Origin: an uncultured Megasphaera sp. | GTDB lineage: Bacteria; Bacillota; Negativicutes; Veillonellales; Megasphaeraceae | Direction of reading: 5' to 3' | DNA: 64,000 nucleotides | Assembly: GCF_900539295.1 (NCBI RefSeq) | Contig: NZ_UQBH01000004.1 | Coordinates: 1-64,000 of the forward strand | Shown here: positions 59,511 through 64,000 of the stretch, one piece after another | Position numbering within the stretch: the stretch's first letter is position 1 | Layout of the letters: the number at the start of each line of letters is the position of its first letter | Notes under the pieces: model-generated | Seen by the model: the letters and a program-made list of their open reading frames with translations, nothing else | The model's database searches: none | Told to the model about the DNA's origin: nothing | Translations under genes and position numbers: made by a program

Positions 59511-61388
59511 ATGAATGGTTTGTTTTTAGTTATCATTTCTGCATTAATATTTGTGCTGGCTTACCGTTTCTATGGTGCTTTTATTGCCGCAAAAGTACTG
59601 ACCGTTAACCAGTATAAGGTTACACCGGCTTTCCGTTTCGAAGACGGTCACGACTACGTTCCGACCAACAAATACGTCGTCTTCGGCCATCACTTCGCAG
59701 CCATCGCCGGCGCCGGCCCGCTCGTAGGCCCGGTCATTGCAGCTCAGTTCGGTTACTTGCCGGGCGCCTTGTGGATCCTCATCGGCGGTGTCCTCGCCGG
59801 TGCCGTCCATGACATGGTCATCCTCTTTGCTTCCATGCGCTATGACGGCAAATCCATCGCCGAAATCGCAAAAGCTCAGATTGGTGACAAAGTCGGCCTG
59901 GCTACATCCTTCGCCGTCTTGTTCCTCAACATCCTGGCTATGGCCGGCATGGCCGTCGTCATCGTCAATGCTCTTCATGACAGCCCCTGGGGTACTTTCA
60001 CGATTGGCATGACCATTCCTATCGCTATTTTCGTCGGCGTTTACATGCAGTTCCTGCGCCCGGGCCACATCAAAGAAGGTACGGTCATCGGCGTAGCACT
60101 GACGCTCCTCGCCGTCATCCTCGGGCCGTCCGTATCGGCTTCGCCGACACTGGCTCCCTTGTTCACCATTAACGCTCAGGGCATTTCCATCGCCCTCATC
60201 ATCTACGGCTTCGTAGCTGCCGCTCTTCCTGTATGGCTGCTCCTGGCTCCGCGTGACTACCTCTCGACGTACATGAAAATCGGTACCATCGGCGCGCTGG
60301 CCCTCGGTATCATCATCGTCGGACCTACGATCCAGATGCCGGCTATGACCCAGTTCGTCGCCGGCGGCGGCCCGGTCATCACCGGTCCGGTTCTTCCGTA
60401 CATCTTCATCACCATCGCCTGCGGCGCTATCTCCGGCTTCCACTGCATGATTTCGACCGGTACGACGCCGAAGATGCTGATGAACGAACGCTCCATTCTC
60501 CCTGTAGGCTACGGCGCTATGCTGACTGAATCCTTCGTCGGCATGATGGCTCTTATCGCAGCCTGCTCCCTCATCCCGAACGACTACTTCGCCATCAACT
60601 CCACGGCAGCACACTTCCAGGCCCTCGGCATCCAGGTCGTCGACCTGCCTCAGTTGAATGCCATGGTCGGTGAAGACGTAGCTCATCGTCCCGGCGGCGC
60701 CGTTTCCTTGGCTGTCGGCATGGCCTTCATCTTCTCCAACATCCCCGGCCTTGACCACCTCATGAACTACTGGTATCACTTCTGCATCATGTTTGAAGCT
60801 TTGTTCATCATGACCATCATCGATGCCGGTACTCGTGTCGGCCGTTACATGCTCCAGGAACTCATCGGCCGCGTATGGCCGAAGTTCGGCGATCCCCATT
60901 GGCTCCCCGGCGGCATCGTCGCATCGGCTCTCATCTCCGGCGCATGGGGTTACATCGTACTCCAAGGCAACCTGTCCACGATTTGGCCGATTTTCGGTGT
61001 ATCGAACCAGCTCTTGGCCATCATCACCCTGGCCATCTCGACAGTTGTCATCTGTGCTATGGGTAAAGCCCGCTTCGCCTGGGTCACGGTCATTCCCTGG
61101 ATTTTCCTGACCGTCGTTATCTTCTGGGCTGATTACCTCAACATGTTCAACATTTACCTGCCCAAGCAGGAATGGCTCCTCTTCGGTGTATCGGCAATCA
61201 TGGCCATCTTGGTCATCATCGTCAGCGTCGCCTCTGCACGGAAATGCCTGGAACTGGCAAAAACCGTACCTCCGAGCTACGATACGTCTGAATCCGTAGA
61301 AGCAGAAGAATTGAAACATCTCCAAGAATTAATCAAAACGGATCCGATTGCCAAACGCTTTAAAGAATTGACCGTCGATCAGCACTAA
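59511..61388 (+). CDS. cstA: carbon starvation protein CstA (pyruvate/peptide transporter), copy 2
   Basis: A 625-residue protein nearly identical along its whole length to the copy at 57.2-59.1 kb, sharing the DGHDYVPTNKYVVFGHHF, GFHCMISTGTTPKMLMNERS and FGVSNQLLAIITL segments. Differences cluster near the C-terminal helices and the final 30 residues (ESVEAEELKHLQELIKTDPIAKRF). ATG at 59511 has AGGAGGG at 59497-59502. This is a tandem duplication in which coding sequence is kept but the upstream regions have nothing in common. Confidence 0.95.
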   Translation: MNGLFLVIISALIFVLAYRFYGAFIAAKVLTVNQYKVTPAFRFEDGHDYVPTNKYVVFGHHFAAIAGAGPLVGPVIAAQFGYLPGALWILIGGVLAGAVHDMVILFASMRYDGKSIAEIAKAQIGDKVGLATSFAVLFLNILAMAGMAVVIVNALHDSPWGTFTIGMTIPIAIFVGVYMQFLRPGHIKEGTVIGVALTLLAVILGPSVSASPTLAPLFTINAQGISIALIIYGFVAAALPVWLLLAPRDYLSTYMKIGTIGALALGIIIVGPTIQMPAMTQFVAGGGPVITGPVLPYIFITIACGAISGFHCMISTGTTPKMLMNERSILPVGYGAMLTESFVGMMALIAACSLIPNDYFAINSTAAHFQALGIQVVDLPQLNAMVGEDVAHRPGGAVSLAVGMAFIFSNIPGLDHLMNYWYHFCIMFEALFIMTIIDAGTRVGRYMLQELIGRVWPKFGDPHWLPGGIVASALISGAWGYIVLQGNLSTIWPIFGVSNQLLAIITLAISTVVICAMGKARFAWVTVIPWIFLTVVIFWADYLNMFNIYLPKQEWLLFGVSAIMAILVIIVSVASARKCLELAKTVPPSYDTSESVEAEELKHLQELIKTDPIAKRFKELTVDQH

Positions 61389-61396
61389 GACAAATT

Positions 61397-61470
61397 AAAA
61401 AGACTGGCTCCGCGACAGCCCTTGAGAAGATTTGCTCTTCTCAAGAAGCTGTCGGGCCAGTCTTTTTTTT
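61397..61470. terminator. long bidirectional terminator
   Basis: Extended hairpin with arms AAAGACTGGC...CGACAGC...CTTGAGAAGA and the complementary TCTTCTCAAG...GCTGTCG...GCCAGTCTTT, followed by eight T; it closes cstA copy 2 and the convergent radical-SAM gene. Confidence 0.9.
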
Positions 61471-61476
61471 GCGTTA

Positions 61477-62382
61477 TTATAAAGGCCGGATGACGCCGGT
61501 CCCGTCAAAGGCGGGAATGAAGTCGTCGCTGGCACTTTCTTTTTCCTGTACGAAGCCGTCTTCGATACCGCTGTCAAAGAGGTACTGTTCGGCTTCTTCG
61601 TATTCTTCATCCAATAAGGGCCGGTTGATTTCCGGGTACGCTTCCGCCCGTCCGCAGGGCACGTATTGGCGCATCAAACTGAACAGGACCTGACCGTCAT
61701 CAAAGTGGTTCCGCACCCAATCGATGACGGCCTTCGTATTTTCGACACAGCCGGGCAGGATGAGGTGGCGGATGATGACCCCTTTTCGCAGGATACCGTC
61801 ATCGTCAAGCTCATAAGGACCGACTTGGTCATACATGCGAAGGATGGCCTTTGCCGCAATTTCCGGATAGTCCGCGGCAGCACTATACCGTTTGGCCAGG
61901 GCTGAGTCGAGGTACTTGAAGTCGGGCAAGTAAATCTGCACCTTGCCCTTAAAGCGGTCGATGGTCTCGATGGACTCATAGCCGCCGCAGTTATAGACGA
62001 CGGGCACCGGCAAGGGATCGGCCAAGCTTTCTAAAATAGCCTGCGTATAAGGCGTCGGCGTCACCAGATTGATGTTGTGAGCCCCCTTAGAGATGAGCTC
62101 ACCATAGATTTCTCGAAGCCTGGCGGGCGTAATCGGAAAGCCTTTGCGCCCCATAGAGATGATCGAATTTTGGCAGAAGCAGCAGCGCAGATTGCAGCTC
62201 GTAAAAAAGACCGTTCCCGACCCGCGTGTCCCGCTGATGCACGGTTCCTCCCATTGATGCAGCGCGGCTCTGGCCACAACGGGCTGAAGGGGCGAATGGC
62301 AAAAGCCGGGAAGATGTTCCTCCCAAAGAGCCTTGCGGACGACGCCGCAGCGGCGGGGACAGTCATTACATATCGATTCCAT
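61477..62382 (-). CDS. radical SAM protein (pyruvate formate-lyase activating-like)
   Basis: A 301-residue protein with the radical-SAM cluster motif C63-x3-C67-x2-C70 (FFTSCNLRCCFCQN; an extra Cys68 is present). An N-terminal Cys set (C5, C8, C12, C28) suggests a second metal or zinc site, as in the PflA-like radical SAM group linked to AmmeMemoRadiSam. Later motifs are NINLVTPTPYTQAIL and YNCGGYESIETI. Target unknown. ATG at 62382 has GAGGTG 7 bases upstream. It starts next to the stop of the GlcD-type gene, with which it may be co-transcribed. Confidence 0.85.
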   Translation of the reverse strand: MESICNDCPRRCGVVRKALWEEHLPGFCHSPLQPVVARAALHQWEEPCISGTRGSGTVFFTSCNLRCCFCQNSIISMGRKGFPITPARLREIYGELISKGAHNINLVTPTPYTQAILESLADPLPVPVVYNCGGYESIETIDRFKGKVQIYLPDFKYLDSALAKRYSAAADYPEIAAKAILRMYDQVGPYELDDDGILRKGVIIRHLILPGCVENTKAVIDWVRNHFDDGQVLFSLMRQYVPCGRAEAYPEINRPLLDEEYEEAEQYLFDSGIEDGFVQEKESASDDFIPAFDGTGVIRPL

Positions 62383-62393
62383 AGTCACGCACC

Positions 62394-63791
62394 TCAATCA
62401 AAAATCTTTCCGGGATTTAAAATCCCCTTCGGGTCCCAAGCCCGTTTCAAAGCCTTCATCAGTTCCATCTCCACCGGATCGGTGTATTTTGCAAACAAGG
62501 CCTTGCGGGCCTGGCCGATACCGTGTTCTCCGGAAATGGCGCCGCCCAGACGATAAGCAGCTGCACAGGCCTTATCTTCAAAGGCCTCGATGCGGCTGTG
62601 TTCATCATCCCCATCGACAAAGCCCCGGCGAAGAAGGTCCAAGTGAATATTTCCGTCACCGGCATGGCTGACGCCGCGGAATAAGACGCCCGTCGCCTGA
62701 CCGATTGTCTTTAGCTCCGCCATAAAGGGCAGCAGCTGATCGGGCGGCACGACGAAATCTTCCATGGCCGCTACCGGGCAGTCGGCAGCCGACGCTTCGG
62801 TAAAGGCCTTGCGGGCCTTCCAAACCTTATCGGCATCGGCCATGAACACTTCGACGGCGCCGAGAGACCGACAGACTTCATCGAGATTCACGCAGTCGTC
62901 GTCAAGGCTGTCTTCACTCTGGCTGTCGAGCTGAATGATCATATAGGCACCGCCTTCGGGGCAGTTCTGCTTTTCGTCGAGCCAGGCTCCGACCACTTCG
63001 ATGACGTCGTAATCCATAAATTCCAAGCAAGTCGGCGTAATGCCGGCCTTTGGCAGAGCCGTCACCAGCGACAAGGCCTGTTCCGCTGACGGAAAGACGG
63101 CCAGGACGTGAGCCGTCGCCTTGGGCAGTGGCACGAGCTTTAAGGTCAGTTTGGTAATGATGCCCAGCGTCCCTTCTGAGCCGACGACGATTTTTTCCAA
63201 GGGGTAACCGGCCGTCATCTTGCGGAGGCGTTTGCCGAGGTTGGTAATTTTCCCGGTCGGCGTGACGACTTCCAGGGCATAGATCTGATCCCGCGTCGTC
63301 CCGTACTTTACAGCCCGGTTGCCGCCGGCATTGGTCGCCCCGTTGCCGCCGATACAGCAGCTGTCGCCGCTGCAGGGATCGCCGGCATAGAGCAGGCCTC
63401 GCTTCCCGGCCTCCCTTTGGATCGTCTCGGTAATGACACCGGCTTCTACGACCATATACATGGCCTCTTCATTGACTTCCAAAATGCGGTTCATCCGCTC
63501 CGTACTGACCATGATGCCGCCCCGATTGTCGGCAACGGCCCCGCCTTCAAGACCCGTCCCGGTTCCCCGGGGAATGACGGGGATGACGGCCTCATTGGCT
63601 AAGGTCACGACGGCAGCCAATTCCTCGGCTGACGCCGGCAGGACGACGGCATCGGGCAGAAAAGGCACCGCTGCGGTGCCTTCATCGCGGCCGTAAGGAA
63701 TTCGTTTATCCTCATCGGTCCATACATATTTTTCGCCTACAATGGCCTTTAAGGCCGCTATGACAGCAGGTGTAATCCGATTATATTCCAT
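62394..63791 (-). CDS. FAD-linked glycolate/D-lactate dehydrogenase (GlcD-like), second copy
   Basis: A 465-residue VAO-fold dehydrogenase, paralogue of the gene at 20.4-21.8 kb: IPRGTGTGLEGGAV, GDPCSGDSCCIGGNGATNAGGNRAVKYG, GSEGTLGIITKLTLKLVP, SHAGDGNIHLDLL and AISGEHGIGQARK. The CxGDSCC stretch in the FAD loop differs from the first copy (SSAESSL) and suggests a different acceptor or substrate. ATG at 63791 has GAGG upstream. No Fe-S (GlcF) or etf partner is adjacent. The radical-SAM gene follows at 11 bp. Confidence 0.88.
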   Translation of the reverse strand: MEYNRITPAVIAALKAIVGEKYVWTDEDKRIPYGRDEGTAAVPFLPDAVVLPASAEELAAVVTLANEAVIPVIPRGTGTGLEGGAVADNRGGIMVSTERMNRILEVNEEAMYMVVEAGVITETIQREAGKRGLLYAGDPCSGDSCCIGGNGATNAGGNRAVKYGTTRDQIYALEVVTPTGKITNLGKRLRKMTAGYPLEKIVVGSEGTLGIITKLTLKLVPLPKATAHVLAVFPSAEQALSLVTALPKAGITPTCLEFMDYDVIEVVGAWLDEKQNCPEGGAYMIIQLDSQSEDSLDDDCVNLDEVCRSLGAVEVFMADADKVWKARKAFTEASAADCPVAAMEDFVVPPDQLLPFMAELKTIGQATGVLFRGVSHAGDGNIHLDLLRRGFVDGDDEHSRIEAFEDKACAAAYRLGGAISGEHGIGQARKALFAKYTDPVEMELMKALKRAWDPKGILNPGKIFD

Positions 63792-63872
63792 GTCTTTTTC
63801 CTCATAAGAGAGCCCGTCCTGTTACCAGGGCGGGCACACAGTAAAACGCGCGTGTTTGCAGGGTCTTGATGC

Positions 63873-64000
63873 TTACAGGAAGAGGCCCCGCAAAAACGGT
63901 ACGAGCGTAAATTGATAGATTTTCAAGACGCCGAAGACGCAAAGACCGATAGAGGCCCCGACGATGGCGCCGTTAATGCGGATCCAGGCAAGGTCTTCAC
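63873..64000 (-). CDS. DUF445 membrane protein, C-terminal end (5' beyond window)
   Basis: The last 41 codons of a minus-strand gene that begins outside the window: EDLAWIRINGAIVGASIGLCVFGVLKIYQF..., ending in TAA at 63873. The DLxWIRINGxxVGxxIG pattern followed by a hydrophobic helix is the conserved C-terminus of DUF445/YheB-type membrane proteins, whose function is unknown. The 80-bp gap to the GlcD-type gene contains a GCCCGCCCTG/CAGGACGGGC hairpin (about 63811-63836) without a T-run. Confidence 0.75.
   Translation of the reverse strand, partial: EDLAWIRINGAIVGASIGLCVFGVLKIYQFTLVPFLRGLFL

Noticed and set aside
59544..61325. 593-codon open frame on the minus strand inside cstA copy 2 (and a similar one inside copy 1)
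   Set aside because: It is the antisense of a GC-rich membrane protein gene; the translation is low-complexity Asp/Gly/His-rich with no motif or ribosome site, and it appears in both duplicates only because the sense gene is conserved.

Overview
The window looks like chromosomal DNA of a diderm Firmicute of the class Negativicutes, most likely a Megasphaera-type organism. This is inferred from the mix of features and not from any database search. Firmicute-style T-box and SAM-I leaders and RNase J sit beside a sedoheptulose-7-phosphate isomerase (lipopolysaccharide heptose). There is also a selenocysteine system, FAD-linked lactate/glycolate-type dehydrogenases, phosphate acetyltransferase and two CstA pyruvate/peptide carriers, which suits an anaerobic lactate- and amino-acid-using gut bacterium.

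Positions 1-2325 differ from the rest: lower GC, different codon use, and two defence-type genes (an AlbA_2/ATP-binding protein and a DUF262 protein). The DUF262 gene stops being DUF262-like at the point where gdpP, on the other strand, also breaks. This is a real junction in the sequence, either a chimeric contig or a recombination endpoint. Beyond it the minus strand carries rnj, a YybS-like membrane protein and the 5' third of gdpP.

5.9-12.9 kb: an operon of an SmtB-like zinc sensor, a SixA-like phosphatase, ThiD and a secreted protein. Next come a nitroreductase and a znuCB-zur operon divergent from znuA across a shared promoter with an inverted repeat, then a HAD phosphatase. 13-17.5 kb: a cysteine T-box (specifier TGC) drives a UroD/methyltransferase-like gene and a four-gene cystine-type ABC transporter. 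17.5-24.3 kb: an SDR, two MFS transporters (one behind an unidentified structured leader), a GlcD-type dehydrogenase, and a SAM-I riboswitch ahead of metQ.

24.4-37.4 kb: a DEDDh exonuclease, lipoproteins, a Gx transporter with a NusG-II-like protein, gmhA, carbonic anhydrase, a glutamate-synthase-type subunit, tRNA-Arg and the MurNAc recycling operon murQ-murP-mupG. A NYN/LOTUS protein with a membrane-anchored, apparently dead exonuclease follows, then an ArsR regulator and cobT with a lone RelB/DinJ antitoxin. 37.7-46.8 kb: a LacI regulator, then the selenium island: selA, selB, a DUF3343 protein, a TSCPD protein, thioredoxin, a cysteine desulfurase, purB, and a selD that itself uses an in-frame UGA. 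46.9-50.1 kb: a PepSY protein split by a long disordered insert, with a histidine kinase and response regulator.

50-64 kb: an FAD oxidoreductase, pta, a six-tRNA operon, LarC1 (no LarC2) next to a CobT paralogue lacking the usual catalytic Glu, an Fe-alcohol dehydrogenase, two tandem cstA genes with different leaders, a radical-SAM protein, a second GlcD-type dehydrogenase and the end of a DUF445 gene. No CRISPR array, insertion sequence, rRNA or prophage was seen.
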